A stretch of DNA of 64,000 nucleotides from positions 801,028 through 865,027 of the forward strand of contig NZ_LMHK01000002.1 of NCBI RefSeq assembly GCF_001427875.1, in the 5' to 3' direction. Below are positions 1 to 8,742 of this stretch, one piece after another. The notes under the pieces were generated by a model. It was not told the DNA's origin. It made no database searches and saw only the letters and a program-made list of their open reading frames with translations. Made by a program: the position numbers and the translations under genes. Every line of letters begins with the position of its first letter. Within the stretch, counting starts at the first letter, position 1. This stretch comes from Devosia sp. Root685 (GTDB taxonomy: Bacteria; Pseudomonadota; Alphaproteobacteria; Rhizobiales; Devosiaceae).

Positions 1-106
1 ACAGCAGGAGGTCACTGACCACCACCAAGAGGAGTGTCGTCAAAGTCGCGACTGCGGCTAGGCCCAAGGTTTTCGGCGCGGGGTGGAACTGGTCGGTCTC
101 TTGCAT
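1..106 (-). CDS. N-terminus of an unknown membrane protein, cut by the window edge
   Basis: The ATG at 106 follows a strong AGGAGG ribosome site (about 113-118). The 35 readable residues are a short polar start (MQETDQFHPAPK) followed by a hydrophobic stretch rich in Ala, Leu, Thr and Val, which looks like a first membrane segment or signal anchor. The rest lies outside the window, so no family can be assigned. Confidence 0.6.
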   Translation of the reverse strand, partial: MQETDQFHPAPKTLGLAAVATLTTLLLVVVSDLLL

Positions 107-350
107 CGTGCTTGCCTCCTTTTATGACGTGAAAGGCGCAACCCGACCGCCCCTGCCCACCAGTGCATGGGATGGGGAGGTCGGCCAGGAGCCACCAGCC
201 GTCATTGACGATGCGGCTGGGGAGCTGGATGGCAGGACGGAGCAGTGGGCGATCGGGATTGCGCATGCGTGCAAACCTGACGGCGCCGTCAGCAGTTTTT
301 GTGCAGATGGATCGGAGAAAGTCAGGTTTGCGACTTTGGGCGCGTGCCGA
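107..350. other. 244-bp gap between the cut-off membrane gene and the sigma-factor gene
   Basis: I see no convincing gene here. The open frames that cross it lack a ribosome site and have shadow-like composition. It probably holds the promoter of the leftward gene starting at 106. Confidence 0.4.
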
Positions 351-1226
351 TCAGTTTTCGCTGACGCGGGTGCGGACCGATGTCAGTTTGTCGGGATTGC
401 GCATAATGTAGATGCCCAGAATTTCGCCATTCTCGATATGGAGCGCGGTTGTCTGCAACAAGGACCCGTGTTCCCGACTGATAAAGCCGGGCAGGCCATC
501 GATCCAGACCGGCTCGACCATTTCGGTCCAGCCGGCTCCATATTTGCGAAACATTCCCTCGTAGAGACGGAGGACGCGCTCGCGGCCCTCGATAGGGTTG
601 ATGAAGGCAAAGACCTTGCCGCCGCCATCGGACTGAATGACGACGCTCTCAGCGAGCAGGGTTTCGAGCGTGGTCATATCGCCATTATGCGCGGCGACGA
701 AAAAGGCCTGGGCAAGGCGGTTGCCTTCGGCGCGATCGACGGGATAACGCGGGCGCGCTTCCTGCACATGCTTGCGGGCGCGCGAGGCCAATTGGCGAAC
801 CGATGTCGGATCCCGGCCGAGGGTTGTCGCGATCTCGTTGAGCGGTTGGCCAAACACTTCGTGGAGCAGAAAGGCGGCCCGTTCGAGCGGGGACAGGCGT
901 TCGAGCGCCAGCATCAGCGTCATCGTCAGCTCGTCGGCATCGACTTCAGGCTCTTCGGGCTCAAGCATGGGCTCGGGCAACCACGAGCCGACATAATGCT
1001 CGCGCCGGGCGCGGGCCGATTTCATTTCATCAAGGCACAGGCGCGTAACGATGCGCGACAAGAAAGCCCCGGTTTCGCGCACCATTGCCTTGTCGACCTG
1101 CGACCAGCGCAGCCAGGCGTCCTGCACCACGTCTTCCGCCGCGGCCCGGCTGCCCAGCATGCGATAGGCAAGGCGCACCAGCCGGGACCGGTGCGCCTCA
1201 AAATCATCCGCCGCTTCAAGCGGCAT
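351..1226 (-). CDS. SigJ-type ECF RNA polymerase sigma factor with C-terminal SnoaL-like domain
   Basis: The predicted 291-residue protein has sigma region 2 (about residues 8-75, with the AAEDVVQDAWLRW core) and sigma region 4 (about 115-165, ERLSPLERAAFLLHEVF then an HTH with EIATTLGRDPTSVRQLASRAR). The rest, about residues 180-285, resembles a SnoaL-like fold. In the SigJ/ECF41-type families this extension controls activity in place of a separate anti-sigma factor. The ATG at 1226 is preferred over an upstream in-frame start because it overlaps the stop of the AhpD-like gene by 11 bases, suggesting coupling. It is the third gene of SDR, AhpD-like, sigma. Such sigma factors often sit beside a carboxymuconolactone-decarboxylase or oxidoreductase gene and usually activate that neighbour's promoter; this is family knowledge, not seen here. 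Confidence 0.88.
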   Translation of the reverse strand: MPLEAADDFEAHRSRLVRLAYRMLGSRAAAEDVVQDAWLRWSQVDKAMVRETGAFLSRIVTRLCLDEMKSARARREHYVGSWLPEPMLEPEEPEVDADELTMTLMLALERLSPLERAAFLLHEVFGQPLNEIATTLGRDPTSVRQLASRARKHVQEARPRYPVDRAEGNRLAQAFFVAAHNGDMTTLETLLAESVVIQSDGGGKVFAFINPIEGRERVLRLYEGMFRKYGAGWTEMVEPVWIDGLPGFISREHGSLLQTTALHIENGEILGIYIMRNPDKLTSVRTRVSEN

Positions 1227-1680
1227 GTTGCGCCTCTTTGACCACCGGCTGTATCCGAAAGCCGACCTGTAGCCGGTTCCACGCATTTATGGCGCCGATG
1301 GCAAGGGTCAGGTTGACCTGTTCTTCGGGCGAGAAATGGGCTGCGATCTCGGCATAGTCTTCGTCGGCGGCGCCATTCTGCGGCAGCAGCGTCAGGGCCT
1401 CGGTCCAGCCGAGCACGGCACGCTCGCGATCGGTGTAGATCGGGGCTTCGCGCCAGGCACTGAGCAGATAGAGACGCATTTCGGTTTCCCCTGCCTGACG
1501 CAGATGTTCGGCATGCATATGGATGCAATAGGCGCAGCCATTGATCTGCGAGGCACGCAGCTTGATCAGCCCGATCAGGGTATTGTCGAGCCCGCTGGCG
1601 GCAATGGCCGTTTCGAGCGTCATCATGGCCTTGATGGCGGCAGGCGCAAGCGAGAAATGATTATCGATACGAGGATGCAT
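1216..1680 (-). CDS. AhpD-like carboxymuconolactone decarboxylase family protein
   Basis: This is a 154-residue helical protein of the AhpD/CMD family. The core motif INGCAYCIHMHAEHLR carries the CxxC pair and nearby His that serve as a peroxidase/disulfide active site in AhpD. CMD proteins of this length are usually small oligomeric antioxidant enzymes; the substrate is unknown. It starts 14 bases after the stop of the SDR gene and overlaps the sigma gene by 11 bases, so the three are cotranscribed. Pairing of a SigJ-type sigma factor with a CMD protein is a recurrent arrangement and makes an oxidative or electrophile stress role likely. The true substrate cannot be read from sequence. Confidence 0.88.
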   Translation of the reverse strand: MHPRIDNHFSLAPAAIKAMMTLETAIAASGLDNTLIGLIKLRASQINGCAYCIHMHAEHLRQAGETEMRLYLLSAWREAPIYTDRERAVLGWTEALTLLPQNGAADEDYAEIAAHFSPEEQVNLTLAIGAINAWNRLQVGFRIQPVVKEAQHAA

Positions 1681-1694
1681 GGTGGTTTCCTGGA

Positions 1695-2450
1695 TTAGTG
1701 ATTGGGGCGGCTGGTCTTGAACCAGTCGGCATAAGTGACGGTGCCGAGACGGGCGGAGCCGCGCGGCAGCAGCGAGGCTTCATCGAGCCGGGCGCCGAAA
1801 TATCTGGCCTCCGCGTCGGGTTGGACCTGGCGGGCGTCTCCGATGTCGACGAGGTAGCGCGCGACGAGATCAGCGAGGTGGAATTTCTCCGGTCCCGCGA
1901 TTTCGATCGTGCCGTTGACCGGTTGCGCCAGTGCTATCTCGGCGACAAAGGCCGCGACATCATCGGAGGCAATCGGCTGGATCAGCGCGGTGCTGAGCGG
2001 GATTGCCGCATCGGCACCGGCGGAATTGGCGATGCCGCCCAGGAATTCGAGAAACTGGGTCGCGTGGATGATGGTGTAAGGCGTGGGCGAAGCTTTGATC
2101 AGCCGTTCCTGAACCAGCTTGCCGCGGAAATAGCCGCTGTCCTGCAGGTCTTCGGTGCCGACGACGGACAGTGCCACATGGTGGCGAACGCCGGCCCGGG
2201 CTTCTGCCGCTAGGAGATTGGTGCCCGCGGTCATGAAGAAGTCGAGCACCGCCTTGTCTTCGAAGGATGGCGAATTGGCGAGGTCCAATACGACCTCGGC
2301 GCCGAGCAAGGCCGCGTCCAGCCCTTCGCCGGTCACGGTATTGACCCCCGATTTCGGCGAGGCGGCGACGACTTCGTGGCCGCGCTCGGTGAGCAGCCGG
2401 ACGGTCTTCGAGCCGATGAGGCCCGTGCCGCCGATAACGACGATTTTCAT
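1695..2450 (-). CDS. NmrA/atypical SDR-family NAD(P)-binding oxidoreductase
   Basis: The 251-residue protein begins with a Rossmann beta-alpha-beta (KIVVIGGTGLIG, glycines at residues 7, 8, 10 and 13) typical of atypical SDRs that bind NAD(P). The rest follows the NmrA-like pattern (a VALSVVGTE strand, then GYFRGKLVQERLI), with the YxxxK replaced by YFRGK. These proteins act as NAD(P) sensors or quinone and flavin reductases. It is the first gene of the leftward SDR, AhpD-like, sigma operon and shares a 184-bp divergent gap with the bestrophin gene. The start at 2450 gives a full-length fold with no extension. Confidence 0.85.
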   Translation of the reverse strand: MKIVVIGGTGLIGSKTVRLLTERGHEVVAASPKSGVNTVTGEGLDAALLGAEVVLDLANSPSFEDKAVLDFFMTAGTNLLAAEARAGVRHHVALSVVGTEDLQDSGYFRGKLVQERLIKASPTPYTIIHATQFLEFLGGIANSAGADAAIPLSTALIQPIASDDVAAFVAEIALAQPVNGTIEIAGPEKFHLADLVARYLVDIGDARQVQPDAEARYFGARLDEASLLPRGSARLGTVTYADWFKTSRPNH

Positions 2451-2634
2451 GTTTTATCCTTGCGAGTGAGCAGCGCCGGCCGGGGAGGCGACCGACGGTT
2501 CCGCTGCAAAGACGAGATGGCCCTGGGAGGGTGTGACATGGCCGCGAATTTTTCCGTCTCTCACCCGCCCGCAATGTCACAGAAGCAGGGGCCGTCTCGT
2601 CTTCACTGTGTCACCACCAACACGGAGAGCCGGG

Positions 2635-3606
2635 ATGCATGTGGGCCGGTCGTATCGCGTCGTCGAATTCGCCATGTGGTCGCGCCGCAGCGTGGTCTAC
2701 ATGGTGTTGCTCAGCCTATTGGCCATAGGCCTGTTCATGCTGCCGCCTCTAGAGGGTTTTGCCTTGCCCTGGCAGGTCGTGGTGATGCTGGGCACGACGG
2801 TGTCGCTTGTTGCGGGCTTCAAGAATTCGCAGGTGCTTGGCCGTAGCGCTGAAGGCTTGCAGGCCTTCGCCCAGATCGCCGCCACGAGCCGCATGCTGGC
2901 CGGATTTTGCCGCGATTTCTGCGAGCCCCAGGTGGCGAGGATCCTCGTTCACCGCCACATCGCCTGGCTCACCGCCTTGCGGTTCAGCCTCCGCCGGCCG
3001 ATGCCGTGGGAATCGATGGGCCGGCGCGCCAATGTGGAATTTCGCCGTCGCTATCACATCCTTGAAGACACGACGACGATTGGCGCCGAATTCGAGCGGC
3101 TGGCGCCCGAAGCGACGGTGCTCTCGGCGGGCTTAAGGCCCGATCTCGACCTGTTGTCCCGCCAGGCCGAAGCGTTCAACACCCTGTTCAAGACCGGCGA
3201 TCTGCCGCCGCAAATTTACGTCGAACTGACAAAGCTGCTGCGCGATTGCCACGACCAGCAGGCGCGCTGCGACCGCATCAAGAACAGCCCCTATCCCCGC
3301 CAATATGCCATTGTCAGCGCCATGCTGGTCTGGTGCTTTTGCACGTTTCTGCCCTTCGGCGTCGTGGCGCTGTTTTCTCAAATGGGCATCGGCATCTGGC
3401 TGGCCGTGCCGTTCAGCACGCTGATCGGCTGGATGTATATGGCGCTCGATCAGGTCGGGGAGAGCACGTCCAACCCTTTTGAGGGCAATGCCAATGACGT
3501 GCCGATTTCCCAAATCTGCCGTGATCTCGAAATCGAACTGCGGACCGCGCTGGGCGAGAGCGAGGTTCCAAGGCCCCTGCCCGCAGTCAACGGGATCGCG
3601 ACGTAA
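2635..3606 (+). CDS. Bestrophin-like (UPF0187) membrane channel protein
   Basis: The 323-residue protein resembles bacterial bestrophins, pentameric anion or cation channels. Hydrophobic segments occur near residues 23-42 and 47-60 and as a pair near 225-270. The polar middle contains the conserved region around LRFSLRRPMPWE, and a C-terminal DQVGESTSNPFEGNANDVPI motif matches the family signature (usually E-NPF----ND-P). The start at 2635 is chosen because GGAG lies about 8 bases upstream; a second Met at 2674 is possible. It is divergent from the SDR gene and followed by an apparently separate tetR unit. Confidence 0.82.
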   Translation: MHVGRSYRVVEFAMWSRRSVVYMVLLSLLAIGLFMLPPLEGFALPWQVVVMLGTTVSLVAGFKNSQVLGRSAEGLQAFAQIAATSRMLAGFCRDFCEPQVARILVHRHIAWLTALRFSLRRPMPWESMGRRANVEFRRRYHILEDTTTIGAEFERLAPEATVLSAGLRPDLDLLSRQAEAFNTLFKTGDLPPQIYVELTKLLRDCHDQQARCDRIKNSPYPRQYAIVSAMLVWCFCTFLPFGVVALFSQMGIGIWLAVPFSTLIGWMYMALDQVGESTSNPFEGNANDVPISQICRDLEIELRTALGESEVPRPLPAVNGIAT

Positions 3607-3616
3607 GAGAATGCAG

Positions 3617-3638
3617 TTCTTGACTCTTCAATCCAGAA
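3617..3638. promoter_or_regulatory. Candidate TetR operator upstream of the tetR gene
   Basis: An 8-6-8 inverted repeat, TTCTTGAC then six bases then ATCCAGAA, has one mismatch per arm relative to the perfect copy at 4278-4299. It lies 16 bases before the tetR start codon and covers a possible -35 (TTGACT). This is where an autorepressor would bind. Confidence 0.6.
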
Positions 3639-3654
3639 TGACTATTTGCCTTTT

Positions 3655-4242
3655 ATGGCCAGACCCAAGGAATTCGATCGCGATGCCGCCCTTGCCGGAG
3701 CACTTCAGGTGTTCTGGACCAAGGGCTATGAAGGCGCCTCGACCGACGATCTACTGAAAGGCATGAAAATCGGCAGGCAGTCGATGTACGACACCTTTGG
3801 GGACAAACAGGCGCTGTTTCTCGAAAGTCTGCGCTCGTACCACAAGCTCGACAACAAGAACTTCTTCGATCACTTGGGCGACAATCCTTCGCCGCTCAAA
3901 GTGCTGCACGGCTTTCTCGCCATCTTCACGCGCCGCAGCGACGAGGAGAATGCCCGCGGCTGCATGGGCATCAATGCCACCACCGCCTTTGGACGCGCCA
4001 ATCCGGACGTGACGCAACTGGCGCGTAACACCGCCACCAGTGTCGAGGACATGCTGGCTCAATTGGTGAGCGCGGCCAAGGACGCAGGCGAGATCGCCGC
4101 AACCGTCGATGTCACGGCAACCGCCAGCTTCATTTACGCCACCCTGCAGGGCCTGACCGTGCGCGCCCAGGCCGGCGCCAGCCGCGATGAACTCGCCAAG
4201 GTCGCCGATTTCACCATAGAGGCGCTCAAAGCCATGCGCTAA
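3655..4242 (+). CDS. TetR/AcrR-family transcriptional repressor
   Basis: The 195-residue regulator has an N-terminal HTH (about residues 5-50; GYEGASTDDLLKGMKIGRQSMYDTFGDKQAL) in the usual TetR form. Its helical ligand domain carries the family patch RGCMGINATTAFGRANPDV. The ATG giving MARPKEFDRD is the usual start of this subfamily; a TTG nine bases upstream is less likely. It lies upstream of an SDR gene, and the same 8-6-8 inverted repeat precedes both genes, so it probably represses itself and the SDR. Many relatives sense electrophiles or small aldehydes, but the ligand here is unknown. Confidence 0.9.
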   Translation: MARPKEFDRDAALAGALQVFWTKGYEGASTDDLLKGMKIGRQSMYDTFGDKQALFLESLRSYHKLDNKNFFDHLGDNPSPLKVLHGFLAIFTRRSDEENARGCMGINATTAFGRANPDVTQLARNTATSVEDMLAQLVSAAKDAGEIAATVDVTATASFIYATLQGLTVRAQAGASRDELAKVADFTIEALKAMR

Positions 4243-4277
4243 GCGACGCTACTCTTCACATCGATCACTCTGGTTAA

Positions 4278-4299
4278 TTCTGGACCCGACAGTCCAGAA
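4278..4299. promoter_or_regulatory. Perfect 8-6-8 inverted repeat, probable TetR operator for the SDR gene
   Basis: TTCTGGAC, six bases, GTCCAGAA forms a perfect dyad 35 bases before the SDR start. The same spacing and nearly the same arms occur upstream of tetR (3617-3638). Two copies of one dyad flanking the regulator and its neighbour are strong evidence for the TetR operator. Confidence 0.75.
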
Positions 4300-4334
4300 A
4301 ACGAACTCCCATGCCTGACGAAAGGAATTTTGAC

Positions 4335-5075
4335 ATGTCGGCATTTCTTCCCCTCCTCGATAAACGCGCCATTGTTACCGGCGGCTCGCGCGGCATCGGC
4401 GCCGCCATCGTGCGAAAACTCGCCGAGCAAGGCGCGCATGTCGGCTTTACCTTTGCGTCCAGTCCCGATGCGGCGCAGGGGCTCGTCGATGAAATTCTCG
4501 CCAAGGGCGGCAAGGCATTCGCGCTGCAAGCAGACAGCGCCAATGTGGCGAGCCTCCAGACGGCCATCCGCGCGGCCGCAGAAAGGCTCGGCGGGCTCGA
4601 CATTTTGGTCAACAATGCCGGGGTTCTGGTGCATGCGCTGATCGACGACGTCGTCGAGGTCGATTTCGACAAGACCATGGCCATCAATGTGCGCGCGCCG
4701 TTCTTTGCCATACAGGAAGCCGCACGGCATATGCAGGCGGGCGGGCGCATCATCAACGTGTCGAGCAATACAGCGGTCAGTGCGGCAGTGCCCGGTTCGG
4801 CGGTTTATGGCCTCTCCAAATCCGCCGTCACGGCCATGACCCGTTCGCTGGCCCATGAATTTGCGCCCAAGGGCATCACGGTCAACGCCATTCAGCCCGG
4901 CCCGACGCGCACCGACATGACCTCGGGAATGGAGGACTATATCATCGGCATGGTGCCCGCCGGCCGCTTAGCCGAGGCCTCGGAGCCCGCGGCGCTCGTT
5001 GCCTATCTCGCCGGACCCGATGCCGGTTTTATCAACGGCACCGGCCTCACCATCGACGGCGCCATGACCGCCTAG
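4335..5075 (+). CDS. Classical SDR oxidoreductase (FabG/3-oxoacyl-ACP reductase-like)
   Basis: The 246-residue classical SDR has the cofactor motif TGGSRGIG near residue 15, NNAG in beta-4, a catalytic Ser in VSSNTAV and the YGLSKSAV active-site Tyr/Lys. The PGPTRTDM segment and terminal INGTGLTIDGAMTA are typical of the family. The start at 4335 is supported by AAAGGA nine bases upstream; an ATG 24 bases earlier lacks one. Substrates of this group range from keto esters to aldehydes and quinones. The TetR gene and shared operator indicate induction by a small molecule that may be the substrate. Confidence 0.9.
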   Translation: MSAFLPLLDKRAIVTGGSRGIGAAIVRKLAEQGAHVGFTFASSPDAAQGLVDEILAKGGKAFALQADSANVASLQTAIRAAAERLGGLDILVNNAGVLVHALIDDVVEVDFDKTMAINVRAPFFAIQEAARHMQAGGRIINVSSNTAVSAAVPGSAVYGLSKSAVTAMTRSLAHEFAPKGITVNAIQPGPTRTDMTSGMEDYIIGMVPAGRLAEASEPAALVAYLAGPDAGFINGTGLTIDGAMTA

Positions 5076-5160
5076 CTTTGCCAGCCGTATTCCGTCCGAT
5101 GATTGCGCAAATTGCCAAACCCGGTCAGACTGAGCGGGCGCAACTCGGGCGGATACGGGC

Positions 5161-5826
5161 ATGCACACTGTCGTAAAACTCGATGGCTGGTCGTCGCCGG
5201 TGGTAGAGGCGGTAACCCACACCACCTTCAACGCTGATGGCAGCACGATGATGCAGCCGGACGGCTGCTGGGATATCGCCGTCCTAAAATCCGCAAGTGG
5301 TACAACGGTCCTGCGCACCGGGCTGACGACATCGGCGGTTACCCATAATTTTTCGGCAGGCGACGAAATCCTTTCGATCGCTTTCAAACCCAGCAGTTTC
5401 ATGTCGCTCATGCCGGGCGAGCGAATGCGCGACGAAGGCGTCGTCCTCTCCAACATCGGCCGCGACCGCTTCTGGCTCGGCAGCGACGTTCTCGAAATCC
5501 CGACCTTTGACACCGTGGACCGGTTTGTCGGAAAGCTTCTCAACAATGGCATTGTCGAGGACAATAGCCTCGTCGCTTCCGTCGTTTCCGGCCACCCGAT
5601 GGCCATGTCGGAGCGGACCATGCAGCGGCATTTCCTCAAGACCACCGGGCTCACCTACAAGACGTTTACCCAGATCGAGCGGGCCCAAAAGGCACTGAGC
5701 CTGCTGCAACAGGGGCGCCCCGCCGCCGATGTCGCCTTCGCCCTCGGCTATGCCGATCAGCCGCACATGATCCGCTCGCTAAGGGCCATCATGGGGCAAA
5801 CGCCGGGGCAGATTGCAGCGCGTTAG
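5161..5826 (+). CDS. AraC-family transcriptional regulator
   Basis: The 221-residue protein ends in an AraC double HTH. The first helix pair is around MSERTMQRHFLKTTGLTYKTF, the linking helix is IERAQKALSLLQQGRPAADVAFALGYADQPHMIRSL, and it ends GQTPGQIAAR. The N-terminal half (about 1-120) looks like a small sensor domain with no ligand motif I recognise. It reads in the same direction as the epoxide hydrolase starting 134 bases downstream, the most likely target on context alone. Confidence 0.87.
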   Translation: MHTVVKLDGWSSPVVEAVTHTTFNADGSTMMQPDGCWDIAVLKSASGTTVLRTGLTTSAVTHNFSAGDEILSIAFKPSSFMSLMPGERMRDEGVVLSNIGRDRFWLGSDVLEIPTFDTVDRFVGKLLNNGIVEDNSLVASVVSGHPMAMSERTMQRHFLKTTGLTYKTFTQIERAQKALSLLQQGRPAADVAFALGYADQPHMIRSLRAIMGQTPGQIAAR

Positions 5827-5960
5827 AGCGCTTTTTTCTCGCGCACCCAAAACAGGGGGCAATTTTTGGGAGCAGACTGCAGGTTGTCGGAAATCTTCAA
5901 TCCCGCAAACCGCCCGCTGGCTAGAAAGGATGCACTTTCACCCCAGCGAGGACGCAGCAA

Positions 5961-7085
5961 ATGACCGACATCCGCCCCTTCAAGATCGCCATATCCGAGG
6001 CTCAACTGGCCGACCTCAACCAGCGGCTGGCCAACACCATCCTCGCCAGCGAAGCCCCCGGCGCGGGCTGGGCTGCCGGCCCCACCGCGGGCTTCGTCAC
6101 CGGCGCACTCGACCGCCTCCGCAATGGCTTTGACTGGCAGGCCCAGGAAGCCGCGATCAATCAGCATTCCCAGTTCATCACCGAAATCGACGGCCAGACC
6201 ATCCACTTCCTGCACGTCAAAGCCGGAACCCCCGATGCGATGCCGCTCCTCCTGCTGCATGGCTGGCCGGGCTCCTTCGTCGAATTCCTCGACGCTATTG
6301 CCCCGCTCAAAGGGGCCGATTTCGACCTCGTCATTCCCTCGCTTCCCGGCTTCGGCTTTTCCGGCCCGACCCGCGAGGCGGGCTGGAACGACAACCGCAT
6401 CGCTGCGGCCCTGCTCGAACTGATGTCACGCCTCGGCTATCAGCGCTTCGGCGTGCAGGGCGGCGACGCCGGCGCCGTCATCGCCCCCACCATTGCCCGT
6501 GCGGCGCCCGATCGCGTCATCGGCGTGCATGTCAATGCCGCGACCATGGGCTTCATCCCCATGGGGCCGATCGAGCCCGCCGAATTCGCCACCTTCACCG
6601 AGGCCGAAACCACGCGCCTGCAGCGCCTGCAACAGTTCATGGCCGAACGCTTCGGCTTCAACGCCTTGCAGTCAAGCCGCCCGCAGACCGTGGCCTACGG
6701 GATTTCCGACTCTCCTGCGGGCCTCATCGCCTGGCTGGGCGATATGTTCGCGGGGTTCGGCGACAGCCCTGATGCCATCTCCAAAGACAAGTTCCTGACC
6801 AATGTTCTTGTCTATTGGTTCACCGGTACGGCGGCGTCCTCGATCCGGCTTTATTATGAAAACGCGCATGATCCGGAAGCCTGGACGCCAAAGCCCAATT
6901 CGGGTGTCCCGACCGGCGTCGCGGTCTTTGCGCGGGATGAAGTCGCCATCCGACGCTTTGCCGAAGATGGCAATACCATCGCGCGCTGGACCGAAATCGA
7001 CAGCGGCGGCCACTTCGCCGCCATGGAAGTGCCTGAGGTCTGGGCCGCGGAGGTTTCGAGCTTCTTTGCAAGTCTCACGCGTTGA
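5961..7085 (+). CDS. Epoxide hydrolase, EHN-domain alpha/beta hydrolase
   Basis: The 374-residue protein has the epoxide-hydrolase N-terminal (EHN) domain, starting IRPFKIAISEAQLADLNQRL, and then an alpha/beta-hydrolase core. The oxyanion motif is HGWPGSFVEF, the nucleophile elbow is GVQGGDAGAVIAP (catalytic Asp) and the catalytic His is in DSGGHFAAMEVPE. These enzymes add water to epoxides through an Asp ester. No signal peptide is seen, so it acts in the cytoplasm. The neighbouring AraC and TetR regulators suggest a xenobiotic or electrophile detoxification neighbourhood; the natural epoxide is unknown. Confidence 0.92.
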   Translation: MTDIRPFKIAISEAQLADLNQRLANTILASEAPGAGWAAGPTAGFVTGALDRLRNGFDWQAQEAAINQHSQFITEIDGQTIHFLHVKAGTPDAMPLLLLHGWPGSFVEFLDAIAPLKGADFDLVIPSLPGFGFSGPTREAGWNDNRIAAALLELMSRLGYQRFGVQGGDAGAVIAPTIARAAPDRVIGVHVNAATMGFIPMGPIEPAEFATFTEAETTRLQRLQQFMAERFGFNALQSSRPQTVAYGISDSPAGLIAWLGDMFAGFGDSPDAISKDKFLTNVLVYWFTGTAASSIRLYYENAHDPEAWTPKPNSGVPTGVAVFARDEVAIRRFAEDGNTIARWTEIDSGGHFAAMEVPEVWAAEVSSFFASLTR

Positions 7086-7092
7086 AAGCAGC

Positions 7093-7112
7093 GTGGCGGC
7101 CGAGGCCGCCAC
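7093..7112. terminator. Hairpin between convergent genes
   Basis: GTGGCGGCC and GGCCGCCAC form a perfect 9-bp GC-rich stem around two bases. It lies 8 bases after the epoxide hydrolase stop and before the end of the convergent GMC gene. No T-tract follows, so it may be a bidirectional or Rho-assisted terminator. Confidence 0.55.
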
Positions 7113-7140
7113 CGCCCCGATACATCTGCCGAGATCGTCT

Positions 7141-8742
7141 CTACCGGCCGGCCCTCAACAGGTCGGCCGCTTTTTCGGCGATCATGATGACGGGGCTGGC
7201 GGTATTGCCGGAAACGATATGCGGCATGATCGAGGCGTCGATAATGCGCAGACCCTCGCAGTCCTTGAGGCGCAGATCGGGGGTGACCACGGCCTCGGCA
7301 TCGACGCCCATGCGGCAGGTACCGACGGGGTGGAAGATGGTGGTGGCGATATCGCCAATGCTGTGGAGCAGATCGGCGTCGCTCGCGATCCGCGGGCCGG
7401 GCAGGATTTCTTCGGGGCGATAGCGCGCAAGGGCCTTGGCAGTCATGATGCGGCGGGCCTGCTGCACCGAGCGGACGGCAACCTGACGATCATGATCGGC
7501 CGAGAGATAGTTCGGGCGAATATCCGGCTGCACCGTGGGATCGGTGCTGGTGATGTGCACGCTGCCCGTACTGTGCGGCCGGAGGTTGCAGACCGAAACG
7601 GTAATGGCCGGAAAATCATGCAGCGGTTCGCCCAGACGGTTCGTCGAGAGCGGTTGCACGTGATATTCGAGATCAGGCGTTTCGAGCGAGGCGTCAGATT
7701 TGGTGAACATGCCGAACTGGCTCGGCGCCATGGACATGGGGCCGCTGCGCATCAGGGCGTATTGGAGCCCGATCTGCGCCTTGCCCAGGGGACTATGGAA
7801 CAGCGTATTGAGCGTGCGGGCGCCAGTGACGCGATAGACGGTGCGGATCTGCAAATGGTCTTGCAGGTTTTCGCCGACGCCACTCATGGCATGCTGCACA
7901 GGAATGCCGTGGGCCTGCAACACGTCCGGACGGCCGATACCTGAAAGTTCGAGAAGTTTTGGGGAATTGATGGCGCCGGCCGCGAGGAGGACTTCGCGCC
8001 CTGCCCTCGCCTCGCGGAGTTGGCCACCTTGGCGGAACCGGACGCCGACGATGCGGCGGCCTTCAAGGATCAGCGACTGGGTTTCGGCCTTGGTGATGAG
8101 GCGCAGATTTGGACGTTTCAGGGCGGGACGCAGGAAGCCACGTGCGGTGTTCCAGCGGCGGCCGCCGGCCTGGTTGACCTCGAAAAGCCCGGAGCCTTCG
8201 TTGTTGCCGTCGTTAAAATCTGCGCGCGGCAGGATACCGAATTCTTTGGCGCCTTTTTGCACGGCTTCGAGAATGTCCCAGCGGAGGCGCTGGCGCGACA
8301 CTTTCCACTCGCCGCCAGAACCGTGCATGCCCGTTTCACCGCCGTGGTGATCTTCCGACTTGCGGAAATAGGGCAAGACATCGTCCCAGCCCCAGCCGAC
8401 ATTGCCAGCCTGGCGCCAGCGATCATAGTCCGCCGCCTGGCCACGCATATAGATCATGCCGTTGACCGAGGTGCAGCCGCCTAAAACCTTGCCGCGCGGA
8501 TAGACCAGCGAGCGGCCATTGAGGCCGGGCTCGGAGGCAGTCTTCATCATCCAGTCGGTGCGCGGATTGCCGATGCAATAGAGGTAACCCACGGGGATGT
8601 TGACCCAGTGGTAATTGTCGCTGCCGCCGGCTTCGAGCAGGAGCACGCGGTTGCGCGGATCTTCGCTCAGGCGGTTGGCGAGCACGCAGCCCGCCGTGCC
8701 CGCGCCGACGATGATATAGTCATATTGGCCGTCAATCTGCAT
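7141..8742 (-). CDS. GMC-family FAD-dependent alcohol dehydrogenase (choline dehydrogenase-like)
   Basis: The 533-residue GMC flavoprotein starts with the FAD-binding [18 protein letters not shown] at about residue 7, followed by the GMC signature [14 protein letters not shown]. Near the C-terminus are the active-site His ([10 protein letters not shown]) and Asn (VSGNTASP). Family members oxidise alcohols or polyols and pass electrons to a quinone, cytochrome or oxygen. The ATG at 8742 overlaps the kinase stop by 11 bases. As last gene of the nine-gene operon it may oxidise the imported polyol, or a side product, before phosphorylation. The substrate is not readable. Confidence 0.9.
   Translation of the reverse strand: MQIDGQYDYIIVGAGTAGCVLANRLSEDPRNRVLLLEAGGSDNYHWVNIPVGYLYCIGNPRTDWMMKTASEPGLNGRSLVYPRGKVLGGCTSVNGMIYMRGQAADYDRWRQAGNVGWGWDDVLPYFRKSEDHHGGETGMHGSGGEWKVSRQRLRWDILEAVQKGAKEFGILPRADFNDGNNEGSGLFEVNQAGGRRWNTARGFLRPALKRPNLRLITKAETQSLILEGRRIVGVRFRQGGQLREARAGREVLLAAGAINSPKLLELSGIGRPDVLQAHGIPVQHAMSGVGENLQDHLQIRTVYRVTGARTLNTLFHSPLGKAQIGLQYALMRSGPMSMAPSQFGMFTKSDASLETPDLEYHVQPLSTNRLGEPLHDFPAITVSVCNLRPHSTGSVHITSTDPTVQPDIRPNYLSADHDRQVAVRSVQQARRIMTAKALARYRPEEILPGPRIASDADLLHSIGDIATTIFHPVGTCRMGVDAEAVVTPDLRLKDCEGLRIIDASIMPHIVSGNTASPVIMIAEKAADLLRAGR

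Noticed and set aside
108..1241. Long plus-strand open frame opposite the sigma and AhpD-like genes
   Set aside because: It is antisense to two recognised genes, lacks a family match or ribosome site, and has the Gly/Asp/Arg-rich shadow composition of GC-rich DNA.
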